From positions 1 to 56,841 of the forward strand of contig CAZBHH010000017.1 of NCBI GenBank assembly GCA_964492065.1: a DNA stretch of 56,841 nucleotides, read 5' to 3'. This stretch comes from JADKAC01 sp964492065. Lineage in GTDB: Bacteria; Bacteroidota; Bacteroidia; Chitinophagales; BACL12. A program made the position numbers and the translations under genes. Shown here piece by piece: positions 8,604 to 17,848 of this stretch (position 1 is its first letter; each line of letters starts with the position of its first letter). Under the pieces are notes generated by a model that was not told the DNA's origin, searched no databases, and was given only the letters and a program-made list of their open reading frames with translations.

Positions 8604-9440
8604 ATGGAAGAAATTATTAATAACCTCATGCGCCAATTATCCCAAGCCGTTGATTTTATCAAAGGACAAACTGCATTTAAACCGGAATACGGCATTGTTT
8701 TAGGTACCGGCCTGGGCAACCTCGTTTCGCACATTGATATACACTGCGAAATACCGTATAGCGCTATTCCGCATTTCAGGGTTTCAACAGTGGAAAGCCA
8801 TACGGGTAAACTTATTTTCGGGGAACTGGAGGGCAAGAAGGTAGTAGCCATGCAGGGGAGGTTTCACTTTTACGAAGGATACTCGATGGCGGATGTAGTC
8901 TTTCCGGTTCGGGTTTTAAAGCGCCTGGGAATTTCTTCTGTTTTTATCTCCAATGCGGCGGGAAGTTTAAATGCAAATATCAACAAGGGCGATCTGATGA
9001 TAATCCGCGATCATATTAATTTGCAACCCTCCAATCCATTAATTGGAATTAATGTACCGGAGTTAGGACCGCGGTTCCCGGATTTATTGCACGCCTACGA
9101 TCGCCGTTTAATTCAAAAGGCTTTGGATATAGCGGCAAAACATGGCATCACCTGCCATGCGGGCGTGTATATCAGCGTGCCGGGGCCCATGCTGGAAACC
9201 CCGGCGGAATACAATTACCTGCATATCATCGGCGGCGATGCGGTGGGCATGAGCACCGTTCCCGAAGTGATCGCCTGTGTTCACATGGGGTTGCCCGTAT
9301 TTGCTCTTTCCGTTATTACCGATAAAGGATATCCGGTGGATGAGATTGAACCGGTAACCGTCGAAGACGTAATAGCCGTTGCAATGGAGGCCGAACCGAA
9401 AATGACATTGCTGCTGAGAGAATTAATTGCATCACTATAA
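8604..9440 (+). CDS. punA: purine nucleoside phosphorylase, trimeric (PNP) type
   Basis: 278 residues with the PNP-family signatures GIVLGTGLGNLV (phosphate loop), VESHTGKL, MQGRFHFYEGYSM, SNAAGSLN and GGDAVGMSTVPEVI. The enzyme splits purine nucleosides with phosphate into base and ribose-1-phosphate in the cytoplasm. The Glu of the base-binding pocket is present in ETPAEYNYL. At the site aligned to human Asn243 (human ITNK) this protein reads ITDK, an Asp, a position known to affect 6-oxo versus 6-amino purine preference. The 3' end overlaps the proposed start of the porin gene. Confidence 0.93.
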   Translation: MEEIINNLMRQLSQAVDFIKGQTAFKPEYGIVLGTGLGNLVSHIDIHCEIPYSAIPHFRVSTVESHTGKLIFGELEGKKVVAMQGRFHFYEGYSMADVVFPVRVLKRLGISSVFISNAAGSLNANINKGDLMIIRDHINLQPSNPLIGINVPELGPRFPDLLHAYDRRLIQKALDIAAKHGITCHAGVYISVPGPMLETPAEYNYLHIIGGDAVGMSTVPEVIACVHMGLPVFALSVITDKGYPVDEIEPVTVEDVIAVAMEAEPKMTLLLRELIASL

Positions 9441-11358
9441 TATTTTTCTTTTGATTCGACCGCAAACGCATACGATCAAACCGATATTATTGTGTATCTC
9501 CGTTATTGTATTGCTTTTGGCCAATCGCCCGAAAGGCTTTGCGCAACTGGATACATTAACAGCGGATTCCGTTTCCGCATATTTTGCAGATACGATACAG
9601 CGCAAAACGGAATATTTTACCCAATCGCATTGGAACACATTTGTGGCGGTAGATACGTCTTTGTTGCAAATTCAAAAGTATAATCCCGTGCGCAGGCAGG
9701 ACATTCCCTTTGCGTATCTTACCAACCTGGGAGCGCCGTACTACAACCGGCTCTTGCAGTTCGACAGGGAATTGGGTTTTGACATAGGGCGCAATACTAT
9801 TGCGCTGTATCAAAATCATATGACGGACTTATCGTATTACCGCACCAATGCCCCCTTTACCGAAATTTTTTATTTGCTCGGCACCAAGGGCGAACAGTGG
9901 ATCTGGTTTAAACACATTCAAAATATTTCGCCGCAACTCAATTTTGCATTGGGTTTCGACAAACCTGTCGCCACGGGCTATTATTTGCGTGAGCGAAAAT
10001 CGTATAGCAATGCCGACCTCACCGTTGCCTGGCGGACAAGGAACAATCGTTACAAGGCCTACCTGGGAATCATCTATAACGAAGTTGCCAATGAGGAAAA
10101 CGGTGGAGTTGCAGTTGATTCACTTTTCGATTCTTATACAGGGCCCCGCAACTTAGCCGAAGTGTTCAGGGACAACAGCATTACCGAATGGCACAGTATG
10201 CAGGGACAATTCACACATACCTACGACTTCGGAAAAACGGTAGATAGCCTTACGGGCGATACGACCGTCGTCAGCACGTTTGTGCCGGCTGTTCAATTGT
10301 TGCACAGGCTGGGCGCTGCTGATTTTGATTACAGTTTTAAAGATGCAGATGGGGATAACAGTTACTACCCGGTTATCTACGCAGAGGCTGATACCCTGCG
10401 GGATGTGTCGGATGTGGATGGCTTTTACAATTACATTTCAATTGGCAACCTGCATTTGTTTAATCCCGACTCACTGCCGCTGTTGTGGGAAATTTCGGTC
10501 GATCAACAAACGTATAACCTCAGCGACAACTCGGGATCGCACACCAAATTTTTTTTAATCCCCGCTGCGACACTGCACTGGAATATCGCAGATGGGCTGT
10601 CGCTGTACGGAAAAGTGGGGAGCGATGTAATTCAAAGCGACTTATCGGGCAGCGCCGCTTTGAGAAAAGAGCTGAAACATCTCAACGCCGGGATGAATGC
10701 GGTATATAAAAAGATTGAACCCAACTGGATGATGCAGCATTATAGCGGTTTTGCTTATCGCTGGGATACTGCATTGGATGATATTCAATTTCAGAGTATC
10801 GGACTATATGCGGAAGTGCCAAAATGGGTTTCTTCACTCAGCGTAAATGTTTGCAATTTCGACAATTACGTGTTTTACGATACTGTGGCGTTGCCCTTCC
10901 AGGATCCGGGCGCATTTCAATCGGTTCAACTGCTGTTGAAACAACATATGCAGTTCGGCAATTTCTATTTGGACAACGTATTTCAATTGCAATTTCTGAG
11001 CAAATACAAAAAGTATTTTCCATTCTACGCATCCAATCATACGTTCTATTTCATGCGCAACCTGTTTAAGTCTGCATTGATTATTCAAACAGGATTGGAT
11101 GTTTGGTACGCCACCGATTATTACGGATACGGCTATAATATTACTACCGGGCAATTCTATTTACAGGACGATACCAAACTCGAATTTTCACCGGTGGTGG
11201 ATGTATTTGTCAATTTCGATATCAGGACACTTCGGTTCTTTCTCAAGTTTGACAATGTCGCTATGGGCCTGTTCGACCGTGGCTACTTCGAAGCGCCCGG
11301 GTACCCGATGCAGGATCGCACATTTAAAATCGGCATCGACTGGCAGTTGTATTACTGA
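9427..11358 (+). CDS. putative porin, Bacteroidota outer-membrane barrel
   Basis: Up to 643 residues. There is no ATG near the 5' end: TTG at 9427 overlaps the upstream stop, and TTG at 9451 gives a shorter, more normal signal peptide; either is possible. A hydrophobic segment (PILLCISVIVLLLANRP) ends in GFAQ, a likely signal-peptidase site. The rest consists of alternating aromatic-rich strands typical of the Bacteroidota putative porin family, with early landmarks YLTNLGAPYYNRLLQFDRE and GFDIGRNTIALYQ and a terminal strand FKIGIDWQLYY. It should sit in the outer membrane; substrate unknown. Confidence 0.8.
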   Translation: MHHYNIFLLIRPQTHTIKPILLCISVIVLLLANRPKGFAQLDTLTADSVSAYFADTIQRKTEYFTQSHWNTFVAVDTSLLQIQKYNPVRRQDIPFAYLTNLGAPYYNRLLQFDRELGFDIGRNTIALYQNHMTDLSYYRTNAPFTEIFYLLGTKGEQWIWFKHIQNISPQLNFALGFDKPVATGYYLRERKSYSNADLTVAWRTRNNRYKAYLGIIYNEVANEENGGVAVDSLFDSYTGPRNLAEVFRDNSITEWHSMQGQFTHTYDFGKTVDSLTGDTTVVSTFVPAVQLLHRLGAADFDYSFKDADGDNSYYPVIYAEADTLRDVSDVDGFYNYISIGNLHLFNPDSLPLLWEISVDQQTYNLSDNSGSHTKFFLIPAATLHWNIADGLSLYGKVGSDVIQSDLSGSAALRKELKHLNAGMNAVYKKIEPNWMMQHYSGFAYRWDTALDDIQFQSIGLYAEVPKWVSSLSVNVCNFDNYVFYDTVALPFQDPGAFQSVQLLLKQHMQFGNFYLDNVFQLQFLSKYKKYFPFYASNHTFYFMRNLFKSALIIQTGLDVWYATDYYGYGYNITTGQFYLQDDTKLEFSPVVDVFVNFDIRTLRFFLKFDNVAMGLFDRGYFEAPGYPMQDRTFKIGIDWQLYY

Positions 11359-12002
11359 TGAAAATGTGTAAATGGCCGGAAAATACTGCAGGTATAATAT
11401 TCCAGAGCGTATTGTCTCCTCCAATTCTGAATATATGATTTATAAACCCGGCACGACATTTTCGTGTCCATATCGCATTTTACCTTGAATATGATTGTAT
11501 CGAATGCGGCAAAGCCGGCATAAAATCTAAGCGACAATAAATGCTTCCTAAAGTAATCTTCATACGGTTTCTCACTTTCTATAATTATTCCGTTTCGTGT
11601 TAATGCCAATTTCAATGCCTTTTAATATACTATTTCCAAATAACCATGTCCATGTGTATGGTGTACCTCTATGCACCGGGCAATTACCGGGTAAGATTCT
11701 TCTTTATAAATAGCAGTGTGATCCAATGGTGTTTTCCTGGAGAAAAACGGAAAATGTATTTGAAATCAGTTAAGTCATATTTTATTGAGTTTTCCCCCAG
11801 AGTCTTATTACCGGCAATCTGAAAAAAATTAAATATAACCGCCGTATTCTTCTGAGACTTCATAGTTTATCGCTTATGGTCTGAAAGGGGAGGCGAGAGT
11901 GTGATTGTTTGTTTAACACACACAAAAACAAATATTTAGAAGTAATTCAGTACTAAAATAATTTAAATCTTCCCCCCACCTTAAAAGAAAAGTGTTAAAA
12001 AA
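11359..12002. other. AT-rich intergenic region, no gene recognised
   Basis: About 640 bases precede the TetR-led operon. One 87-codon leftward open frame (11352-11615) exists, but it has no recognisable domain, no promoter or ribosome site I can see, and a composition expected of AT-rich noncoding DNA. Short repeats such as GCACCGGGC / TACCGGGTA near 11675-11695 are present. I find no RNA gene. Confidence 0.5.
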
Positions 12003-12035
12003 TTTGCAGGTATTCCTGTTCTGTTTCTATCTTTG
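12003..12035 (+). promoter_or_regulatory. promoter of the TetR-led operon (-33 TTTG, -7 TATCTTTG)
   Basis: TTTG at 12003-12006 and TATCTTTG at 12028-12035 are separated by 21 bp, matching the Bacteroidota promoter layout at both elements. Transcription should start about 12040-12042, roughly 18 nt before the GTG of the TetR gene. The -7 box overlaps the operator palindrome at 12033-12052. Confidence 0.75.
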
Positions 12036-12052
12036 ACCGAACGTTCAGTCAA
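12033..12052. promoter_or_regulatory. TetR-family operator palindrome
   Basis: TTGACCGAACGTTCAGTCAA is a 20-bp palindrome with a single mismatched pair (positions 6 and 15). It overlaps the -7 box and the predicted transcription start and lies 6 nt before the TetR start codon. Its size, symmetry and GAAC-GTTC core are typical of operators bound by TetR/AcrR repressors, so negative autoregulation of the whole operon is likely. Confidence 0.75.
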
Positions 12053-12058
12053 TAATTT

Positions 12059-12652
12059 GTGGCACCGAGAAAGCAGGAAAAATTAGAGGTAATCCGCGAG
12101 CAGAGCCGGTCTAAGATTTTATCGGCGGCGCTCAGGCTGTTTAGCAAGAAGGGATTTAATAACACATCCATAAATGACATTGCCGGAGAGGCCGGCATAT
12201 CCAAAGGATTGATGTACAATTATTTTAAAAGTAAAGAAGAATTACTTGAGCAAACGCTTTTGATGGTTTTGGATAAAATCTTCGGGGTGTTTATTCCCGC
12301 TGCCGAAATTAAAGACCCCGGGAAACGTCTCGAATTCCTGATTCGGACAAATTTCGATCTCGTTAAAAAGGATCCGGGATTTTGGAAGATGTTCGTCGCC
12401 CTCTCTCTTCAATTGGACCGGGAAAGCAAAGCCTTTGCCATCATTGGCAGCTACTGGAATCAGTTGTTTGCCAATGCGATTGACATTTTCACCGAAATGG
12501 GTTTTGAAAACCCCAAAAGCACGGCTTACCGGTATGGCGCATTGATGGATGGGTTGGCAATGCATTACTTGTTACTCGGCGAAGCGCAATATGCGCAGTT
12601 TGAAGAGACGCTCGAAAATGCAATCAAAGAATTCTGCAAACCCAAAAAATAA
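12059..12652 (+). CDS. TetR/AcrR family transcriptional regulator
   Basis: 197 residues from GTG 12059. The N-terminal helix-turn-helix is canonical: SKILSAALRLFSKKGF, TSINDIAGEAGISKG and LMYNYFKSKEELLE (residues about 18-62). The C-terminal half is a helical ligand-binding region without a recognisable specific family. It is the first gene of a six-gene, same-strand run, 20 nt before the LolA-like gene. The palindrome right at its promoter suggests it represses its own operon until a ligand, perhaps the exported lipid or a membrane-active compound (inference), binds. Confidence 0.9.
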   Translation: MAPRKQEKLEVIREQSRSKILSAALRLFSKKGFNNTSINDIAGEAGISKGLMYNYFKSKEELLEQTLLMVLDKIFGVFIPAAEIKDPGKRLEFLIRTNFDLVKKDPGFWKMFVALSLQLDRESKAFAIIGSYWNQLFANAIDIFTEMGFENPKSTAYRYGALMDGLAMHYLLLGEAQYAQFEETLENAIKEFCKPKK

Positions 12653-12672
12653 AATGAATCAAAAATAAACAT

Positions 12673-13425
12673 ATGAAAATGTTAAACATTATAGCGCTAC
12701 TTGTCATTCCGCTTTTCATGTCGTTCTCTTCTCCCGATGACACGGCCTATGAAATTGTGCGCAAAATGGATGAGAAAGTAAAAGGGAAAACGACGCATGC
12801 TGACATTACCGTAAAAATCATTCGCCCGAAATGGGATAGGGAGATGACCTTGAAGTTATGGACGAAGGGTTCCGACTATTCAATGATTTACGTTACTGCC
12901 CCTGTGAAAGAAAAGGGCAATGCGTTTTTGAAACGGAATAAAGAAGTTTGGAATTGGGTACCCGGCATTGAAAAAATCATCAAACTGCCGCCCTCCATGA
13001 TGTCGCAGTCGTGGATGGGTACTGATTTTACCAACGACGATTTGGTAAAACACAGCTCCGTACTCAACGATTATACCCATCAACTCGCCGGCGAGGCGAC
13101 TGTTGACGGCAGCGCCTGTTATAAAATAATTATGACGCCGAAACCCGATGCATCGGTAGTTTGGGGCAAGGTTATTTCCTACATCGACAAAAAAGAATAC
13201 ATTCAGCGCAAAGCGGAATTTTACGACGAAGACGATGTCCTGGTAAATATACTGAAGGGTACGGATGTGAAAATGCTGGGCGGGAAAATGCTCGCCTCAA
13301 AAATTGAAATGACGCCCGTGGATAAACCCGGTAACAAGACGGTGCTGATTTACAACACACTCACTTTTGACCAGCCTATTGCCGACGATTTTTTCACACC
13401 CGACAAAATGAAGACACTGCAGTAA
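12673..13425 (+). CDS. outer membrane lipoprotein-sorting protein (LolA-like fold)
   Basis: 250 residues with a cleavable signal (MKMLNIIALLVIPLFMSFSS). The body fits the LolA-like family that accompanies exporters: AYEIVRKMDEKVKGKT, VKIIRPKWDREMTLKLWTKG, FLKRNKEVWNWVPGIEKI and PPSMMSQSWMGTDFTNDDL. These proteins form an open half-barrel that can bind acyl chains. It should be periplasmic and carry lipid or a hydrophobic product from the ABC permeases to the outer membrane. It is not the housekeeping LolA by sequence character or context. The first permease begins 1 nt after its stop codon. Confidence 0.88.
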   Translation: MKMLNIIALLVIPLFMSFSSPDDTAYEIVRKMDEKVKGKTTHADITVKIIRPKWDREMTLKLWTKGSDYSMIYVTAPVKEKGNAFLKRNKEVWNWVPGIEKIIKLPPSMMSQSWMGTDFTNDDLVKHSSVLNDYTHQLAGEATVDGSACYKIIMTPKPDASVVWGKVISYIDKKEYIQRKAEFYDEDDVLVNILKGTDVKMLGGKMLASKIEMTPVDKPGNKTVLIYNTLTFDQPIADDFFTPDKMKTLQ

Positions 13426-13426
13426 T

Positions 13427-14647
13427 ATGATATATTTTAAATTGGCCTGGAAAAATATCTGGAGAAACAAACGGCGCAGTCTCATCACTGTCGGGTCGGT
13501 TTTGTTTGCCGTATTCTTCGCCGTTTTCCTGCGTTCGATGCAACTCGGAATGTACGACGAGATGATTGATGCTGTCGTCAGGAGTTGGTACGGGTATATT
13601 CAGGTGCACTCCAAAGGATACTGGGAAGAACAGTCGCTGGATAATGCATTTGAAAGGGATTCAGCGGTTGAAAAGTCCATTTTACAAAATGAAAATATCC
13701 TGAACGTCGTACCGCGGGTGGAGGGATTCGCACTGCTTGCCTTCGGCGAAACCGTGAGAGGAGTCCAGTTGACGGGAATAGATCCGGAAATCGAAAATGC
13801 GCTGTCAGGATTAAAAGATAAAATAACTGCAGGCAGGTACATACATGCGACCGGCAATGAGATACTCATTTCCGAGGGATTGGCACATCAGCTCAACATA
13901 CACATCGGCGATACGCTGCCGATGATAGGCCAGGGTTTTAATGCCGTTACCGCTTCCGGCAAATACGTGGTTGCCGGGATGGTTAAACTCGTTTCCACGC
14001 AGATGAATAATGGTTCGGCATTTCTTCCCTTAAGCGCCGCACAGGATTTTTACGGCACAGGCAACCGGTTGACAACACTTGCCATACAACTGAAAGAGGG
14101 TAAAGACCTCGGCAGCACTGTTGAAAAACTGATGGCGACACTGGATAATAGCAGTTATGAAATAATGGACTGGAAAGAAATGCTGCCGGAGTTAGTCCAG
14201 ATGATACAAGCTGACAGTGCCGGTGGCGAAATCATGGTGTTTATTCTGTATATGGTTATATCCTTCGGCATTTTCGGTACGCTGTTGATGATGGTTAGCG
14301 AAAGAAAATACGAGTTCGGTGTGTTGCTGTCGATAGGCATGAGCCGGATGCGCCTGAGCGCCGTGCTGCTTTTGGAATCACTAATGATTTCATGTATCGG
14401 CGTGGTGAGCGGCATTTTAATTTCCCGGCCATTTACGTATTATTTCAATGCACATCCCATCACATTAACCGGGAGAGCAGCAGACACATTGCGGAAGTTT
14501 GGTTTTGAACCGGTCATGCCGACACTGCTCGATTTATCCATTCCCGTTGCGCATGGTTCCGCCGTTTTAATAATAGCCTTGGTGCTGTCGCTCTATTCGG
14601 TTGTTTCAGTTTATAAACTCAATCCCGTGAAAGCGGCTAAACGATAA
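13427..14647 (+). CDS. ABC transporter permease, FtsX/MacB (LolC/E-like) type
   Basis: 406 residues. The start WKNIWRNKRRSLITV leads into the first membrane helix, followed by a large periplasmic MacB-like domain (about residues 45-270) and three C-terminal helices with the FtsX-type segment FGIFGTLLMMVSERKYEFGVLLSIGMSRMRL, here given as two parts in one run: FGTLLMMVSERKYEFGVLLS and IGMSRMRL. The protein ends YKLNPVKAAKR. This is the four-helix permease type that works by moving periplasmic partners rather than passing substrate through the membrane. It is paired with the paralogous permease 5 nt downstream, so the complex is probably a heterodimer plus ATPase dimer. Confidence 0.92.
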   Translation: MIYFKLAWKNIWRNKRRSLITVGSVLFAVFFAVFLRSMQLGMYDEMIDAVVRSWYGYIQVHSKGYWEEQSLDNAFERDSAVEKSILQNENILNVVPRVEGFALLAFGETVRGVQLTGIDPEIENALSGLKDKITAGRYIHATGNEILISEGLAHQLNIHIGDTLPMIGQGFNAVTASGKYVVAGMVKLVSTQMNNGSAFLPLSAAQDFYGTGNRLTTLAIQLKEGKDLGSTVEKLMATLDNSSYEIMDWKEMLPELVQMIQADSAGGEIMVFILYMVISFGIFGTLLMMVSERKYEFGVLLSIGMSRMRLSAVLLLESLMISCIGVVSGILISRPFTYYFNAHPITLTGRAADTLRKFGFEPVMPTLLDLSIPVAHGSAVLIIALVLSLYSVVSVYKLNPVKAAKR

Positions 14648-14652
14648 ATGCT

Positions 14653-15867
14653 ATGATACAAAAAATTGCCTGGAAAAACATTTGGAGAAACAAGCTGAGA
14701 AGTACGGTATTAATCTGCTCCATTGCCCTCGGTATCTGGGCGGGTTTGTTTCTCATGTCGATGACAACCGGATTGAATACCCAGCGCATCGGCAACGCCA
14801 TCAATTCCGGGTTGGGGCATATCCAGGTGCACAATCCGGAGTACATCAACGAATACAACCCGAAATTCGGGATAGAAGATACGGTTGCAGTGATGCATGC
14901 AATCCATAATATCCCTGACATTAAGGGCTGGGCATTGCATCAAAATTTTACCGGGATGATTGCATCGCCTACGGGTGGCTTTGGTGTTGCAATTACCGGG
15001 GTGACACCTCGAAATGAAGAAAATGTCACCTCAATAGCAACAAGTATAAGGGAAGGCAGCTACTTTGGATCAGATAAAAAAAATCAAATTGTAATCGGCG
15101 AAAAACTGGCAAACAAACTGAAAGTGAAACTGAACAATAAGGTAGTCATCACCTTTCAGGATCAAAACGACAATATCGTTTCTGCCGCATTCAAGATATC
15201 CGGTATTTACAAGACATCATCTTCGCGGTTTGACGAGGCAAATGTGTTTGTCTCGCAACTTGATTTGAATAATATTACCGGTTCATCCGCAGGGGTAAAT
15301 GAAATCATACTTTTTGTCGACGATGTCAAAGATGTACCGAAAGCGGTTGCTTCATTGAAAAAACAACTCCCCAACCTGGCAGTTCGCAGTTGGGATGAAA
15401 TCAGCCCTGAATTGGGTTATGCAAACGAGATGATGACCATCGGGCTTTCGATATTCATATTTATTATTATCCTGGCCATGTCGTTCGGCATCATCAATAC
15501 CATGCTCATGGCAGTACTTGAGCGGCAGCGTGAATTGGGAATGCTGTTATCGGTAGGCATGAATAAATCCAAAATATTTTCGATGATTTTAAGCGAATCG
15601 GTATTTATATCACTGATCGGCGGGCCTGCCGGTATTCTCGGCGCTCTTTTTACTATTCGCTATTTCGGTATCGAAGGGATAGATCTGTCGGCTATCGGCA
15701 GCGGCCTCGACAGCCTGGGCGTTGGCAGCGTAATCTACACCCGTCTTGACAGTGAAATGTATATCATCATCACAATAACGGTTTTAATAACATCCGTATT
15801 AGCTTCGGTTTATCCTTCACTGCGGGCAATTCGCATGAATCCGGCCGAGGTAGTGCGTCAAAACTAA
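14653..15867 (+). CDS. ABC transporter permease, FtsX/MacB (LolC/E-like) type, second subunit
   Basis: 404 residues, homologous in plan to the preceding permease: WKNIWRNKLRSTVLI at the start, a periplasmic domain (about 45-275), then helices with SFGIINTMLMAVLERQREL and GMLLSVGMNKSKI. It ends IRMNPAEVVRQN, the usual FtsX-family tail. Both permeases share a GHIQVH/GYIQVH motif early in the periplasmic domain, so they arose from one ancestor. The ATPase gene starts 6 nt after its stop. Confidence 0.92.
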   Translation: MIQKIAWKNIWRNKLRSTVLICSIALGIWAGLFLMSMTTGLNTQRIGNAINSGLGHIQVHNPEYINEYNPKFGIEDTVAVMHAIHNIPDIKGWALHQNFTGMIASPTGGFGVAITGVTPRNEENVTSIATSIREGSYFGSDKKNQIVIGEKLANKLKVKLNNKVVITFQDQNDNIVSAAFKISGIYKTSSSRFDEANVFVSQLDLNNITGSSAGVNEIILFVDDVKDVPKAVASLKKQLPNLAVRSWDEISPELGYANEMMTIGLSIFIFIIILAMSFGIINTMLMAVLERQRELGMLLSVGMNKSKIFSMILSESVFISLIGGPAGILGALFTIRYFGIEGIDLSAIGSGLDSLGVGSVIYTRLDSEMYIIITITVLITSVLASVYPSLRAIRMNPAEVVRQN

Positions 15868-15873
15868 ACGTAT

Positions 15874-16557
15874 ATGGCATTAATAGAAGTAACAAATATC
15901 TCCAGGGTTTACAATCCGGCCACCGTTCCCGTAAATGCGTTAAACGGTGTTACGCTTAGTGTTGAGGAGGGAGAGTTTACCGCAATCGTGGGGCCTTCGG
16001 GCTCGGGGAAAACCACGCTGCTTAATATTATCGGCGGTTTGGACAGCCCGACAGATGGCGAATTGTGTATTGCCGGAAATAATATTTCGAAATTGAAGGG
16101 AAACAAACTCATTGATTTTCGACTGAAAAATATTGGGTTTGTTTTCCAGGCCTACAACCTCATTCCGGTACTCACGGCAAAAGAGAATGTGGAATTTATC
16201 ATGTTGTTGCAAAACTGGGAAAAGAAAAAGCGGGAGGCGAGAGCCATTCAGTTACTCGATGCAGTGGGTTTAAAAGATACATTAAATCGCAAACCTTCAG
16301 AATTGTCGGGCGGGCAACAGCAGCGTGTTGCAGTAGCGAGGGCGCTGGCGTCGCATCCGCGGTTTGTATTGGCCGACGAACCCACTGCCAACCTGGACGG
16401 CGTTTCAACCAATAATCTGCTGGACATTATGGCAATGCTGAATGCGGATGAGAAAATGACCTTCCTGTTTTCAACGCACGATCAGCGGGTAATCGACCGG
16501 GCAAAACGGGTAGTCACACTGGAAGACGGCCATATAAAATCAGATGTCAGAAAATGA
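15874..16557 (+). CDS. ABC transporter ATP-binding protein (LolD/MacB-like)
   Basis: 227 residues with all nucleotide-binding motifs: Walker A GPSGSGKTT (residues about 40-48), Q-loop FVFQAYNLIPVLTAKENVE, signature LSGGQQQRVAVARALA, Walker B FVLADEPTANLD and H-loop STHD. FQ.YNLIP.LTA.ENVE is typical of the LolD/MacB subfamily that drives FtsX-type permeases. It energises the two adjacent permeases at the cytoplasmic face. The last 4 nt (ATGA) overlap the start of the barrel gene, a sign of coupled translation. Confidence 0.94.
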   Translation: MALIEVTNISRVYNPATVPVNALNGVTLSVEEGEFTAIVGPSGSGKTTLLNIIGGLDSPTDGELCIAGNNISKLKGNKLIDFRLKNIGFVFQAYNLIPVLTAKENVEFIMLLQNWEKKKREARAIQLLDAVGLKDTLNRKPSELSGGQQQRVAVARALASHPRFVLADEPTANLDGVSTNNLLDIMAMLNADEKMTFLFSTHDQRVIDRAKRVVTLEDGHIKSDVRK

Positions 16558-17741
16558 AACGCACGGTATGGATAGCCGCACTTTGCATTTTCGCCATGTA
16601 CTGTTCTGCGCAAAGCGACTCCTCGTCCTCAGCGAATGGTATAGATGAACAATCTGTTTTCAGCATACACGGATATCTTAAAAACCTCAACGGGTTAATG
16701 CTGTATCCCGATGAGGAATCTATGCAATGGGGGGTGTTTCACAACAGAATAAATATGCGGTGGATCTCCGGCAGCCGGATCAGTGCTGCACTTGAAGTGC
16801 GCAACCGCATTTTATACGGAGAGGCAGTGAAATTAAATGCCTATCCTTCCGCATTTCTGGATGCCGACAGGGGTATTGTCGATTTGACGTTTCTGCCCTT
16901 TGATACCAGGTCGGCAAAAATGGTCAGCTCGGTAGAAAGGCTGTGGACGAGAATTGACCTGGAGAAGTTTGAAGTGATTGCCGGACGACAACGCATTAAC
17001 TGGGGTGTAAATCTGGCATGGAATCCCAATGATATTTTCAATACCTATTCATTTATGGATTTCGATTACGAAGAGCGACCGGGTAGCGATGCCGTTAAAC
17101 TGAGAATTCCCATTGCCGAAATGTCTTCTGTTGAATTTGCCTATAAAGCCGGAAAGCAGAAAGGCGATGATGTGTATGCCGGGCTTTATAAATTCAATTA
17201 CGCCAATTTCGATTACCAGTTTCTCGGTGGCGTTTATGAAGGTGATATAATTGCGGGCGCCGGATGGGCGGGCAGTATAGGCAATATCGGGTTTAAGGGC
17301 GAAGGCAGTTATTTCCATCCGACGGAAACACCTGCCGACACCAGCGGTATGGCTGCGGCATCGGTGGAATTCGATTACACTATAAACGGCATCCTGTACA
17401 TCAACACATCTTACTTGTTCAACAGCAGCGGTCTGCGCTCTGTATCGGCTGTTACTCAAGATATTTTAAACAGCGGTATGTTGCTAAGCCCAAAGAGCCT
17501 GAGCCCTTCACGCCATTCGGTATTCCTTCAAATAAACAGCATCTCGAGTCCCCTGTTTACGGCGGGCATTTCTTTTATTTACTTTTTTGAAATCAACGGG
17601 ATGTATCTGTTTCCGTCTGCGACATATTCCATTAATGACAAGTGGGAGATAGCGGCATTCCTGCAAAGCTTCTGGCTGAACAATAACACGATGCACAGCG
17701 AAATCCAAAATGCAGTAATGCGCATTAAGTTTTCTTTTTAA
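16554..17741 (+). CDS. outer membrane beta-barrel protein of the exporter operon
   Basis: 395 residues with a signal peptide (MKRTVWIAALCIFAMYCSAQ). The body is rich in alternating strands (SVFSIHGYLKNLNGLML, ISAALEVRNRILYGE) and ends in ...NAVMRIKFSF, with the terminal Phe of outer-membrane barrels. A conserved core EVIAGRQRINWGVNLAWNP, NDIFN resembles the GRQ..NWG motif of DUF1302-type barrels that accompany LolA-like proteins and RND exporters elsewhere. It overlaps the ATPase gene by 4 nt, so it is very probably the outer-membrane component of this export route. The assignment to a named family is uncertain; the topology is well supported. Confidence 0.75.
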   Translation: MKRTVWIAALCIFAMYCSAQSDSSSSANGIDEQSVFSIHGYLKNLNGLMLYPDEESMQWGVFHNRINMRWISGSRISAALEVRNRILYGEAVKLNAYPSAFLDADRGIVDLTFLPFDTRSAKMVSSVERLWTRIDLEKFEVIAGRQRINWGVNLAWNPNDIFNTYSFMDFDYEERPGSDAVKLRIPIAEMSSVEFAYKAGKQKGDDVYAGLYKFNYANFDYQFLGGVYEGDIIAGAGWAGSIGNIGFKGEGSYFHPTETPADTSGMAAASVEFDYTINGILYINTSYLFNSSGLRSVSAVTQDILNSGMLLSPKSLSPSRHSVFLQINSISSPLFTAGISFIYFFEINGMYLFPSATYSINDKWEIAAFLQSFWLNNNTMHSEIQNAVMRIKFSF

Positions 17742-17848
17742 ATGCAGTACATACCGGGCGTTAACGGACATTCCGTTTTTTATTCGGGCTACACAAAGCA
17801 TTGCCCGGCGCCATCCACCGGAAGATTTACCGCTGCATCCCGGTTTAA

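Noticed and set aside
11352..11615. 87-codon leftward open frame after the porin gene
   Set aside because: No domain, no promoter box or ribosome site seen, and its residue content (Tyr, Phe, Arg, Cys) is what AT-rich noncoding DNA gives.
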